A stretch of 15,414 nt of DNA, from the NCBI GenBank assembly GCA_035491935.1, contig DATJJW010000017.1, positions 1 to 15,414 of the forward strand, given 5' to 3'. The DNA is from DATJJW01 sp035491935. Lineage in GTDB: Bacteria; Pseudomonadota; Alphaproteobacteria; ATCC43930; CGMCC-115725. Position 1 is the first letter of the stretch. Every line of letters begins with the position of its first letter. The position numbers were made by a program, and so were the translations under genes. Shown in pieces: positions 7,372 to 14,034 of this stretch. The notes under the pieces are model-generated. The model saw only the letters and a program-made list of their open reading frames with translations. It had not been told where the DNA came from and searched no databases.

Positions 7372-8067
7372 CTACATCGGCGGGTTGGCGCCCTTGGTGC
7401 CTATGACGACCCCCTGGGCCGTGACCTTGCCGCCATCGTCCAGACCGCGGACGAAGACGGTCTTGCCGACCGTGAGGTCCGACATCGTGGTCTTCTTGAA
7501 GGTCACGATCGGCGCGGTCGGCGGTACGAGCACGGATTGCTTGCCGCCTTTATAGGTCACGGTGATCTGCTTGGCGCCGCCCGAGGACGAGGCTGTGGTG
7601 ACGCTGCCATTGGTCATCGAGCTGTTGACTTTCTGGCCGGGCGCCTGGACCGCCGTGACGCTGCCATTGGTCATGGAGCTGCTGGTCGTGGATTTGCCGG
7701 AAAGCGTCGTGTCGGGAATCTTGTCCCAAGCATAATGGCCGTCGCCGGTGCCCTTCATCTCCGGCGGGAACACCACGACCTCGAGCGCGATGAGCTTGCC
7801 GCCCACCGTCTTCGTCGCAGTGCCGATGTAGCTGCCGCTTTCGACCTTGTCCAAGCTCGACGGCAGCACGTTCAGATAGCCCGTCTTGGTGGTCAGGGCG
7901 ACGGAAACGTCCTTGCCGTCGGTGGTGTGGACCGTCACCGAGCCGGAGGAGACGGCCGAAACGGTGCCACGGATACGGTCTGGGGTGGGTGCCGCTATCG
8001 CTGCAGAAGCGGCAAGGGTGCCGGCAGCGACGATCGCGAGGGCCACGAACTGATTGGTGCGACGCAT
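7372..8067 (-). CDS. Exported DUF5666-like beta-strand protein
   Basis: The ATG at 8065-8067 has an AAGGA site 7 bases upstream and gives a 231-residue product with a signal peptide (MRRTNQ, core 7-22, likely cut AIA-APTP after residue 25). Residues about 30-100 show the DUF5666-type pattern: RIRGTVSAV, a VTVHTTDGKDVSV strand pair, then a basic and hydrophobic strand ending LIALEVVVFPP. Residues about 166-224 repeat much of that pattern (ITVTYKGGKQSVLV ... DGGKVTAQGVVIG), so the protein seems to hold two OB-like small barrels. Between them is a Ser/Thr/Gly linker with the nonapeptide SSMTNGSVT twice (130-138, 149-157). No catalytic residues are apparent. The gene leads the redox operon and may supply a periplasmic accessory, metal- or ligand-binding protein; this is inferred only from position. 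Confidence 0.8.
   Translation of the reverse strand: MRRTNQFVALAIVAAGTLAASAAIAAPTPDRIRGTVSAVSSGSVTVHTTDGKDVSVALTTKTGYLNVLPSSLDKVESGSYIGTATKTVGGKLIALEVVVFPPEMKGTGDGHYAWDKIPDTTLSGKSTTSSSMTNGSVTAVQAPGQKVNSSMTNGSVTTASSSGGAKQITVTYKGGKQSVLVPPTAPIVTFKKTTMSDLTVGKTVFVRGLDDGGKVTAQGVVIGTKGANPPM
7598..7674 (-). repeat. Duplicated 20-bp segment in the DUF5666-like gene
   Basis: The 20-base string at 7598-7617 recurs exactly at 7655-7674 and the match extends weakly beyond. The 57-base offset is 19 codons, and each copy encodes the core of SSMTNGSVT. This indicates an in-frame internal duplication in the linker between the two halves. Confidence 0.85.
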
Positions 8068-8166
8068 GGCGGTTTCCTTATGGTGAACACAGAAAGGAGA
8101 CTGCCCGCAGGCGCCTTTATTCCCGAACGAAGGCCCCAAAGGACGATTGCCAAAAGGTCGCCGTTA
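8068..8166 (-). promoter_or_regulatory. Leader region of the redox operon, promoter not pinned down
   Basis: The 99 bases between the lysR-type stop and the DUF5666-like start must hold the promoter if the operon is separate from the regulator gene. I see only a weak ECF-like pair reading on the - strand (GGCAA, 17 bases, CGTT), with two mismatches to the alphaproteobacterial general-stress consensus GGAAC-N16/17-CGTT. No sigma-70 hexamers are convincing. Confidence 0.25.
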
Positions 8167-9120
8167 TTAACGTACCGTGCCCAGCACCTGGCGCAATCGC
8201 CGGCTCACCCGCCGCCGCGTCCATTCCGGTGCCACATAGGCGATGAAATCGTAGACGTAGTTGCGCAGGAAGGATTCCGGATGCAGCCCGATGAAATAGG
8301 CCAGCGGGTCGAGCAGATGGCGGGCATCGAGCGTGCCCAGTTCCGGATCGTGGTGTTCGTCGACGCAGAGCGAGGGGAGCAGCGCCACGCCCAGCCCGCG
8401 TGCGACATAGGCCTTGACCACCTCGATATTGCCGGCGGTCATCACGACGTTGGGGTTGAGCCCCGCCTGCTCATAGGCGTGCTTCACGCTCCAGCCGCCC
8501 GAAAGGCGCGGATCGAGCAGCACGAAGGGATATGGCTCCATCTTCTCCAGAGTGAGCGCCTGGCCCTGGCGCTGCTGCAGCAGCGGGTGGTCGCGCTTCG
8601 CTACCAGGCTCATACCGATCTTCAACTGGCTGACCAGTTGGACGATGCCGCTGCCGCTGCCGCGCGGCGGGTCGCTGAGAATGCCGAGATCGGCCTCGGT
8701 CGTCTGCAGCATTTCGAGCGCATGGCGCTGCGTCGTCTCGTGCAAGGTGATCTGCACCTGCGGATATTGCCGATGGAAACGCTCGATGCAGTCGGTCAGC
8801 ATGTAGCGCGCGATGAGATGCGTGGTCGCGATGGTCAGCCGACCGCGATCGCCGCGGCGGTAGTCCTCGCTGATATTCTTCAAATTGCTGGCGTCGCGCA
8901 CGATGCGCCGGGCGACCTTCAGCACCGCGTCGCCCGGCTCGGTCATGCCGATGACCCTGCCGCCCCGCCGCAGCAGCAAATCGACCGACAGCTGCTCCTC
9001 CAGCAGGCGGATCTGCTTGCTGACATTGGGTTGCGAGGTGCCGAGGGCACCGGCGGCGCGCGACATCGAATATCCCTGGTCGACGACCTCGCACAGGATG
9101 CGCAACTGCTCGATCTTCAT
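8167..9120 (-). CDS. LysR-family transcriptional regulator, CysB-like
   Basis: The 317-residue protein has an N-terminal winged helix-turn-helix (about 1-60; M-S-R-A-A-G-A-L-G-T-S-Q-P-N-V-S-K-Q-I) and a periplasmic-binding-like effector domain (about 92-300). It resembles CysB and Cbl rather than the typical LysR: the LTIATTH segment with ARY five residues later, and the F-x-x-x-Y-P-x-V stretch, are CysB-type. In CysB, T100 and T102 contact sulfate. Here T100 is present at the same number, but 102-103 are L-I in place of T-Q, so the ligand is probably not sulfate or N-acetylserine. The gene is divergent from the ThDP-lactonase-cupin operon and separated from it by 174 bases holding a dyad-rich operator, so it most likely controls that operon and itself. 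ATG at 9118-9120; no strong Shine-Dalgarno. Confidence 0.93.
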   Translation of the reverse strand: MKIEQLRILCEVVDQGYSMSRAAGALGTSQPNVSKQIRLLEEQLSVDLLLRRGGRVIGMTEPGDAVLKVARRIVRDASNLKNISEDYRRGDRGRLTIATTHLIARYMLTDCIERFHRQYPQVQITLHETTQRHALEMLQTTEADLGILSDPPRGSGSGIVQLVSQLKIGMSLVAKRDHPLLQQRQGQALTLEKMEPYPFVLLDPRLSGGWSVKHAYEQAGLNPNVVMTAGNIEVVKAYVARGLGVALLPSLCVDEHHDPELGTLDARHLLDPLAYFIGLHPESFLRNYVYDFIAYVAPEWTRRRVSRRLRQVLGTVR

Positions 9121-9140
9121 GGGCCGACTATTCCAGATCG

Positions 9141-9163
9141 TAATAGACGTATTATGCTTTAAT
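9141..9163. promoter_or_regulatory. Probable LysR-regulator operator, two interlocked AT-rich dyads
   Basis: TAATA-GACG-TATTA (9141-9154) is a perfect dyad, and ATTA-TGCTT-TAAT (9151-9163) a second one sharing four bases with it. It stands out as AT-rich in a GC-rich intergenic region, 21-43 bases upstream of the regulator start and centred about 50 bases before the predicted start of the rightward transcript. That is the usual position for LysR-type binding and autoregulation. Confidence 0.6.
9151..9156 (-). promoter_or_regulatory. Possible -10 element for the regulator gene
   Basis: On the - strand these bases read CATAAT, 31 bases before the regulator ATG and inside the dyads. No good -35 is seen. 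The overlap would fit negative autoregulation. Confidence 0.35.
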
Positions 9164-9190
9164 CATTTCTAGGTTGAGCGGAAGCGCATA

Positions 9191-9196
9191 GATAAT
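9191..9196 (+). promoter_or_regulatory. Possible -10 element for the ThDP/lactonase/cupin operon
   Basis: GATAAT matches the -10 consensus at five of six positions. No -35 hexamer lies 16-18 bases upstream, as is usual for promoters that need a LysR-type activator bound nearby. The transcript would start near 9203, with a leader of about 90 bases before the TTG. Confidence 0.45.
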
Positions 9197-9280
9197 TTTT
9201 CGGTATCCGTGCGGGAACACGCCAAACAGGCCGCCCGCACCATAAAGAGCACCGCGCGATCAACGACGCGGCGCCGGGCG

Positions 9281-9288
9281 AGGGAGGG
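9281..9288 (+). promoter_or_regulatory. Ribosome binding site that fixes the TTG start at 9295
   Basis: AGGGAGGG ends six bases before TTG at 9295. It supports this rare start, since no ATG in frame occurs before residue 36. Confidence 0.75.
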
Positions 9289-9294
9289 TTTCGT

Positions 9295-10986
9295 TTGCCC
9301 AGGACGACCGGATCACGCTACCTCGCCGAGGCGCTGCATGGCCACGGCGTCAGTCATGTCTTCTTCGTTCCGGCCATCGTCCTGTCCGCGCTCGCGGAGA
9401 TGGAGGACATGGGCATCCGCCGCGTCGGCGCCCATGGCGAAAAGGCCGCAGCCTATATGGCGGACGGCTATGCCCGCGCCGGCCGCAAGCCCGGCATCTG
9501 CGCCGCCCAGAATATCGGCGGCTCCAATCTGGCAGCGGGTTTGCGCGACGCCTACATGGCGCGCGTGCCGCTGGTGGCCTTGACCGGCGGCCCTGCCCCG
9601 CGCACCCATTATCGGAACTTCTATCAGGAGGTCGAGGACTTCACCCAGTTCGAGGCGGTGACCAAGTTCAACGCCAAGGTCGAGGATCCCGAGCGCCTAC
9701 CCGATCTGCTGCGCCAGGCCTTTCGCGCGGCGACATCCGGGTCGCCGGCGCCGACCCATCTGGAAATCCGCGGCGCCTTGGGCGACAGCCTGGATGCCGA
9801 GGGCGACTACACCCTGGTCGTCGAGCCGCAGCATGCCGGCGTGCCGGCCTACCGGCCTGCCCCCGACGCGCAAGATTGCCGACGCGCCCTCGACCTGCTG
9901 GCCCGTGCCGAGCGGCCGATCATCGTCGCCGGTGGCGGCATCGCCATGTCGGGCGCGCAAACCGAGCTGGTGGCGCTGGCCGAGATGCTAGGCATCCCGG
10001 TCGCCACATCCCTCAACGCCAAGGGCGCGATATCCGACGACCATTCCCTGTCGGTCGGCGTTTGCGGCACTTATTCGCGTTCCTGCGCCAACAAGGCGGT
10101 CGCCGAGGCGGACCTCGTCTTCTTCGTCGGCAGCCGGACCGGCAGCCAGGTGACCACCAACTGGAACGTGCCGCGGGTCGGCACACCGGTGATCCAGCTC
10201 GACATCGAGGCGGAGGAACTGGGCCGCAACTATCCGAACAGCGTCTCGCTGCTGGGCGACGCCCGCACCGGCCTGGCCCTGTTGCTGCAACTGGGCCAAT
10301 CCGCCCCCCGGTCGGAATATACGGCCTGGCGCGAGCGTGTGCATGCGCTGGTCCGGGAATGGCGCGAGCAGGAGACGCCATATCTGACCTCGGACGTCAC
10401 GCCGATGCGGCCGGAGCGGATCTGCAAGGCAGTCTCGGACGCGTTGCCGGCGGGCGGCATGGTCGTCGCCGATACCGGCCATTCCGGCATCTGGGCCGGG
10501 ACGATGATCGACCTCAACCGTCCGAACCAGCGGCTGCTGCGCTGCGCCGGCTCGCTCGGCTGGAGCCTGCCGGCCGCGATTGGCGCCAAATGCGCCCAGC
10601 CGGACGCACCAGTCGTCTGCTTTAGCGGCGACGGCGCCTTCTACTATCACATCGCCGAACTGGAAACGGCGGCACGCCTCGGCATCAATGTCGTCTTCGT
10701 GGTCAACAACAACGCCGCCTACAACCAGGAGATTCCGCTGTTCGACAAGGCCTATGGCGGCACGCAGCGCGGCAAGGCGCGCGAGATGTGGTGCTTCGAG
10801 CCGGTTGATTTCGCCAAGGTCGCGGAAAGCCTCCATTGCGTCGGCATCCGTGCCGAGACCCCCGCCCGGCTGGACGAGGCGCTGCGCCACGCCCTTACCC
10901 TCGACCGCCCGGTCGTCATCGACGCCACATCCGACATCAACGCTTTGGCCCGCGCCCCCTGGGGGTCAGGCCGGGGAGCTTACTAG
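9295..10986 (+). CDS. Thiamine-diphosphate-dependent enzyme, acetolactate-synthase-like
   Basis: The 563-residue product has the three-domain layout of the AHAS/benzoylformate-decarboxylase superfamily. The N-terminal Pyr domain (about 1-170) carries the activating Glu49 in A-H-G-E-K-A-A-A. A central domain (about 190-330) has GGGIAMSGAQ. The C-terminal PP domain has the metal/ThDP motif GDG (445-447) ending in NNN (471-473). Such enzymes cleave or join 2-oxo acids through a ThDP carbanion. The exact reaction is not readable: the usual GPG-x-x-N stretch near residue 78 is replaced by N-I-G-G-S-N, and no FAD- or valine-regulation partner is encoded nearby, so it is probably not biosynthetic acetolactate synthase. 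The TTG start has a strong Shine-Dalgarno and gives the expected N-terminus (L-A-E-A-L-x-x-x-G-V-x-H-V-F). It heads the operon; the next ATG is one base beyond its stop. Confidence 0.9.
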   Translation: MPRTTGSRYLAEALHGHGVSHVFFVPAIVLSALAEMEDMGIRRVGAHGEKAAAYMADGYARAGRKPGICAAQNIGGSNLAAGLRDAYMARVPLVALTGGPAPRTHYRNFYQEVEDFTQFEAVTKFNAKVEDPERLPDLLRQAFRAATSGSPAPTHLEIRGALGDSLDAEGDYTLVVEPQHAGVPAYRPAPDAQDCRRALDLLARAERPIIVAGGGIAMSGAQTELVALAEMLGIPVATSLNAKGAISDDHSLSVGVCGTYSRSCANKAVAEADLVFFVGSRTGSQVTTNWNVPRVGTPVIQLDIEAEELGRNYPNSVSLLGDARTGLALLLQLGQSAPRSEYTAWRERVHALVREWREQETPYLTSDVTPMRPERICKAVSDALPAGGMVVADTGHSGIWAGTMIDLNRPNQRLLRCAGSLGWSLPAAIGAKCAQPDAPVVCFSGDGAFYYHIAELETAARLGINVVFVVNNNAAYNQEIPLFDKAYGGTQRGKAREMWCFEPVDFAKVAESLHCVGIRAETPARLDEALRHALTLDRPVVIDATSDINALARAPWGSGRGAY

Positions 10987-10987
10987 C

Positions 10988-11917
10988 ATGGGAATGTACG
11001 TCGAAGTCCTGGACCCCGGCATGCATGAGGTCGCCGATCCCGAACCACCCTTGGTCGAGATCGTCCGGGGATTGATGTTCGGCGAGGGCCCGGTCTGGGA
11101 CCAGCGCAACAAGTGGCTCTATTACGTCGACATCATCGGCGACAAGGTCATGAAATGGGTACCGGGCGTCGGCAGCCAGCCGGTATTGGTGCCCTCCGGG
11201 CATCTCAACGGCATGACGCTCGACAACGAGAACCGGCTGATCATCGCCGGCTGGTCGTCGCGAAACATCTGGCGGCTGGAACTCGATGGCTCGCTGGTCT
11301 CGCTCGCCTCGCATTTCGAAGGCAAGAAGCTCAGCACCCCCAACGACATCTGCATCAAGTCGGACGGCTCGATCTATTGGACAGAGATGCAGAACGGGCT
11401 GCTCATCCCCGGCATGGAGGGCCATGACGTCCAGCGCTACCTCGACTGGCAAGGCGTGATCCGGCTGGGCACGGACGGATCGATGAAGGCGCTGGCCAAA
11501 GATTTCGCCGGATCCAATGGCCTCTGCTTCTCGCCGGATGAAAAGCGCATGTATGTCAACGACACGCCGCGCGCCCATATCCGCGTTTTCGACGTGCTGC
11601 CCGATGGTACCTTCGGCGAAGGCCGCATCTTCTACACGCTGATCGGGCACGAGACCGGCCATGCCGACGGCATGAAGGTCGACGTCAAAGGCAATGTCTA
11701 TTGCACCGGCCCCGCCGGCATCCACGTCATCGCGCCCGACGGCACGCTGCTCGGGCGCCTGCACATACCGGGCACCGGCACCGGCTGCACCAACATGGCC
11801 TGGGGCGACGACGACTGGCGCACGCTTTACGTCACCACGCGCAATTCCGTCTTCCGCACCCGGTTGAAGATACCGGGCATTCCCGTAGGACCCGCGGCCC
11901 AGGGAGCTGCACGATGA
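10988..11917 (+). CDS. SMP-30/gluconolactonase-family lactonase, metal site intact
   Basis: This 309-residue six-bladed beta-propeller has the expected metal ligands of SMP-30-type lactonases: E33 (F-G-E-G-P-V-W), N119 (T-P-N-D), N177 (S-N-G-L) and D227 (H-A-D-G-M-K-V-D). Such enzymes open sugar or other lactones to hydroxy acids with a divalent metal. There is no signal peptide, so it should be cytosolic. The ATG at 10988 has GGGGAG at 10974-10981 and lies one base after the ThDP gene stop; a second ATG six bases on is too far from the site. The open frame extends far upstream but overlaps the ThDP gene and has no family similarity there. Its stop overlaps the start of the second propeller gene (ATGA). 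The natural lactone is unknown. Confidence 0.91.
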   Translation: MGMYVEVLDPGMHEVADPEPPLVEIVRGLMFGEGPVWDQRNKWLYYVDIIGDKVMKWVPGVGSQPVLVPSGHLNGMTLDNENRLIIAGWSSRNIWRLELDGSLVSLASHFEGKKLSTPNDICIKSDGSIYWTEMQNGLLIPGMEGHDVQRYLDWQGVIRLGTDGSMKALAKDFAGSNGLCFSPDEKRMYVNDTPRAHIRVFDVLPDGTFGEGRIFYTLIGHETGHADGMKVDVKGNVYCTGPAGIHVIAPDGTLLGRLHIPGTGTGCTNMAWGDDDWRTLYVTTRNSVFRTRLKIPGIPVGPAAQGAAR

Positions 11918-12831
11918 GCTGGCATTTCGAACGAGTCGCCGGTCCCCATGACGGCCATACCGGCGGCGTTGTCTGGGACGGCGGCGCCGTCATCTACAGC
12001 GCGGTGCTGGAGGCCAAGCTCTATCGCTACGATCCGGCCAATGGCGTGACCAGGCCGATCCGCGCCTTCACCAACCGGGTCAACGGGTTGGGGCTGTCGG
12101 CCGAAGGCACGCTCTATGGCAGCCAGGAAGGCAGCCGGCGCATCATCGAGATGATGCCGGACGGCTCGGCCATCCCGTTGGAGCCGTGGCTTGGCGGTGC
12201 CCGCATCAACTACCCCTGCGACCTCACCGTCGACAGTCATGGCCGCATTTGGTTCGCCGACCCCTACAACCCCCTGCCCTCGCACGGGCCGCAGGTCTTC
12301 CCCGACCTGCCCCATGCCTCGGTGCTGCGGCTGGAGCATCATCCGACCAGCCATGCCTGGCGCATCAAGCGCATGACGCTAGACACCAAGGTGCCGCGCT
12401 GCGTGGCGCTGTCGCCAGACGAGCGCACGCTTTATGTCGGCGAGGGCGATCTTGCGAGCGAGGGTGCCCGCGAGCTGCGTGCCTACCCGATCAATGCAGA
12501 GGGCATGCTGGAGGCGCCGCGACTGCTGCACAGCTTCGCCCGCGACCAGCGCGGCAGCCAGCGCGGTGCGGAGGGCATCGCCATCGATGCGGAGGGCAAT
12601 CTGGTCGTCTGCGCCGGGTCCGACGACAAGGGGCCGGGAGCGCTCATCTATGTCTTCTCGTCCACGGGCCGGGTGATCGAGAGCCATCCCTTCCCCGGTG
12701 GCGCGCCGATGCGCTGCGCCTTCGGCGGTGCCGATCGCAATGATCTCTACGTCACCAGCGCCACCGGCGGGCTGTGGCGCGCGGCCAGGACCGGACGCAC
12801 CGGCTATGTCCGGCCTTTCGTCCGGCATTGA
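11914..12831 (+). CDS. SMP-30/gluconolactonase-like beta-propeller, canonical metal ligands replaced
   Basis: The 305-residue product keeps the SMP-30 propeller repeats (Y-D-P-x-N-G, D-S-H-G-R-I-W-F-A-D, L-S-P-D-E-R-T-L-Y-V, D-A-E-G-N-L). By eye alignment with the upstream paralogue, the four metal ligands change: E to G17 (next to T16), N to C102 (Y-P-C-D), N to R162 (R-C-V-A-L-S-P-D-E) and D to E220 (A-E-G-I-A-I-D). It could be a lactonase with another metal site, a binding protein or a non-catalytic partner. It is cytosolic, with no signal peptide. The ATG at 11914 overlaps the previous stop and has AGGGAG seven bases upstream. The family call is secure; the function is not. Confidence 0.85.
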   Translation: MSWHFERVAGPHDGHTGGVVWDGGAVIYSAVLEAKLYRYDPANGVTRPIRAFTNRVNGLGLSAEGTLYGSQEGSRRIIEMMPDGSAIPLEPWLGGARINYPCDLTVDSHGRIWFADPYNPLPSHGPQVFPDLPHASVLRLEHHPTSHAWRIKRMTLDTKVPRCVALSPDERTLYVGEGDLASEGARELRAYPINAEGMLEAPRLLHSFARDQRGSQRGAEGIAIDAEGNLVVCAGSDDKGPGALIYVFSSTGRVIESHPFPGGAPMRCAFGGADRNDLYVTSATGGLWRAARTGRTGYVRPFVRH

Positions 12832-12839
12832 AGGGAGGA
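12832..12839 (+). promoter_or_regulatory. Ribosome binding site that fixes the TTG start at 12847
   Basis: AGGGAGGA begins right after the preceding stop and ends seven bases before TTG at 12847. The first in-frame ATG is 39 codons later, inside conserved sequence. Confidence 0.75.
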
Positions 12840-12846
12840 ACACCCT

Positions 12847-13398
12847 TTGAGCGTCACACCGAAACCCATCCGCCGCGTCGTGACCGGCACGGATGCCCAG
12901 GGCCGGTCCTGCGTGCTCTATGACGGGCCGGCGCCCAGCGTGAACACGCATTTCTCCGCGGCGATGACCGACCTCTGGGTCTATCCGCGCACGCCGGCGC
13001 CGATCGGCGGCGACCGCGACGACGGACGCACGCCCTTCGATTTCGAGCCGCCGCATCATGGCGGCCATCTGCGCATCGTACACAGCAAGGGCAAGCCGGC
13101 CGATTACGACCCGGCGAAGGACGAGCGGCGCAAGGAGCGGCACGCGACCGAGCGGGCGCCCAACGGCACGCTCTATCGCGGTGGCCAGAACGCCTTCAGC
13201 TCGCCCTATCACAAATCGCTGACCTTCGATTACGGCATCCTGCTGGAAGGCTTGCGCACGCTGCTGCTGGATGACGGCGCCTATAAGCTCACGCCCGGCG
13301 ATGTCGTCGTCCAGCTTGGCAATTGGCATGGCTGGACCAATGTCGATGCCGACAGCCTGATGGCCTTCCTGATGATGGGCACGCAGGTGACGGAATGA
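12847..13398 (+). CDS. Cupin-domain protein, first of two paralogues
   Basis: The 183-residue protein has an N-terminal conserved region (K-P-I-R-R-V-V-T-G ... L-Y-D-G-P-A-P) and a C-terminal single cupin barrel (about 118-180). Barrel motif 2 is G151-D-V-V-V-Q-L-G-N-W-H161-G-W-x-N. Motif 1 lacks the H-x-H-E set and instead has Y-H122-K-S-L-T-F-D128-Y-G, as in the small family of cupins encoded beside lactonases and Bug proteins. One or two histidines are therefore left for metal, and the role (isomerase, lyase, sensor or binding protein) is open. It has an inserted charged loop (about 84-105, rich in K, R, D and E). The TTG start has a strong Shine-Dalgarno, 15 bases after the propeller stop. 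Its stop overlaps the next cupin start, so the two are co-translated. Confidence 0.88.
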   Translation: MSVTPKPIRRVVTGTDAQGRSCVLYDGPAPSVNTHFSAAMTDLWVYPRTPAPIGGDRDDGRTPFDFEPPHHGGHLRIVHSKGKPADYDPAKDERRKERHATERAPNGTLYRGGQNAFSSPYHKSLTFDYGILLEGLRTLLLDDGAYKLTPGDVVVQLGNWHGWTNVDADSLMAFLMMGTQVTE

Positions 13399-13946
13399 CC
13401 ATTCTCGGCAAGCCCGTGCGCCGCATCGTCACCGCCAATATCAATGGGCGTTCCCTGCGCCTCTCCGACGGGCCGGTCACCGACATCACCCGCGATCCGG
13501 CGCGGCCGGGCTATGAGTCCAGCGAGATCTGGGTCCATGACGGCAGCGCCAATCTGGGCGCCGGGCTGTCGCTCACCCGTACCCATCGCCGCCTTCAGCC
13601 CCCGCCCGGCGGTTCGCTCTGCCGCATCGTGACCTTCCCGCCGGATTCGGTGTTCAAGGCCAAGATCGGCGCCGAGGCGGTTGCGGCCTATTTCGCTGCA
13701 GCCGGCTCGCCCGAGGCCTCGACCTATTCGGCGAAGGCGCCGCACCCCTACATGCAGAAGACCGCGACATTGGATTTCTGCCTGGTGCTGAAAGGCCGGA
13801 TCACCCTGGTGCTCGACACGCAGGAGGTCGAACTGGAAGCCGGTGATACGGTCGTACAGCGCGGCAGCAACCATGCCTGGAGCAACCGTTCCGACGCCCC
13901 CTGCACCATCGCCTTCACCATGGTCGATGGAGAATACGAAACCTGA
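13395..13946 (+). CDS. Cupin-domain protein, second of two paralogues
   Basis: It is also 183 residues and clearly related to the preceding cupin: K-P-V-R-R-I-V-T near the N-terminus, L-S-D-G-P at 23-27, and the barrel T-L-D127-F-C ... E-A-G-D-T-V-V-Q-R-G-S-N-H160-A-W-x-N. The histidine that the first cupin has in motif 1 (H122) is Q121 here, so this copy retains only H160 of the likely ligands. The two could form a heteromer with the active site in one of them. The ATG at 13395 overlaps the previous stop (ATGA); the open frame extends 24 codons upstream, but that part lies in the first cupin gene out of frame. An 88-base gap without a clear terminator follows. Confidence 0.88.
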   Translation: MTILGKPVRRIVTANINGRSLRLSDGPVTDITRDPARPGYESSEIWVHDGSANLGAGLSLTRTHRRLQPPPGGSLCRIVTFPPDSVFKAKIGAEAVAAYFAAAGSPEASTYSAKAPHPYMQKTATLDFCLVLKGRITLVLDTQEVELEAGDTVVQRGSNHAWSNRSDAPCTIAFTMVDGEYET

Positions 13947-14034
13947 GTCCCCCAACGGCCACCGCCAATTGCGGCCGGCCGATCCGCCCGAAGACAAGCA
14001 ACACTCAAGAAGAACAGCTGGTAGGGAGGGATTG

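Noticed and set aside
8099..8166. ECF-type promoter GGCAA-N17-CGTT for the redox operon
   Set aside because: Two of five bases in the -35-like element differ from the consensus, and such matches are common by chance. It is mentioned only as a weak possibility in the leader entry.
7258..9162. 634-codon open frame on the + strand
   Set aside because: It lies antisense to the DUF5666-like and LysR-type genes, which have clear family motifs, signal peptide and ribosome binding sites. Its product is rich in R, H, Q and D with no recognisable domain, as expected for a GC-rich shadow frame.
9174..9196. TTGAGC at 9174-9179 as a -35 for GATAAT
   Set aside because: The spacer would be only 11 bases, too short for a sigma-70 promoter.
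10580..10987. Upstream extension of the first SMP-30 frame
   Set aside because: The extension overlaps the ThDP gene, whose GDG motif region is certain, and reads as Ser/Arg/Pro shadow sequence. The ATG at 10988 has a good ribosome binding site.
13957..13980. GC-rich stem candidates between the second cupin and the Bug gene
   Set aside because: The best arms are only 4 bp (CCGC/GCGG), and GGCC motifs are self-complementary in any order, so no terminator can be claimed.
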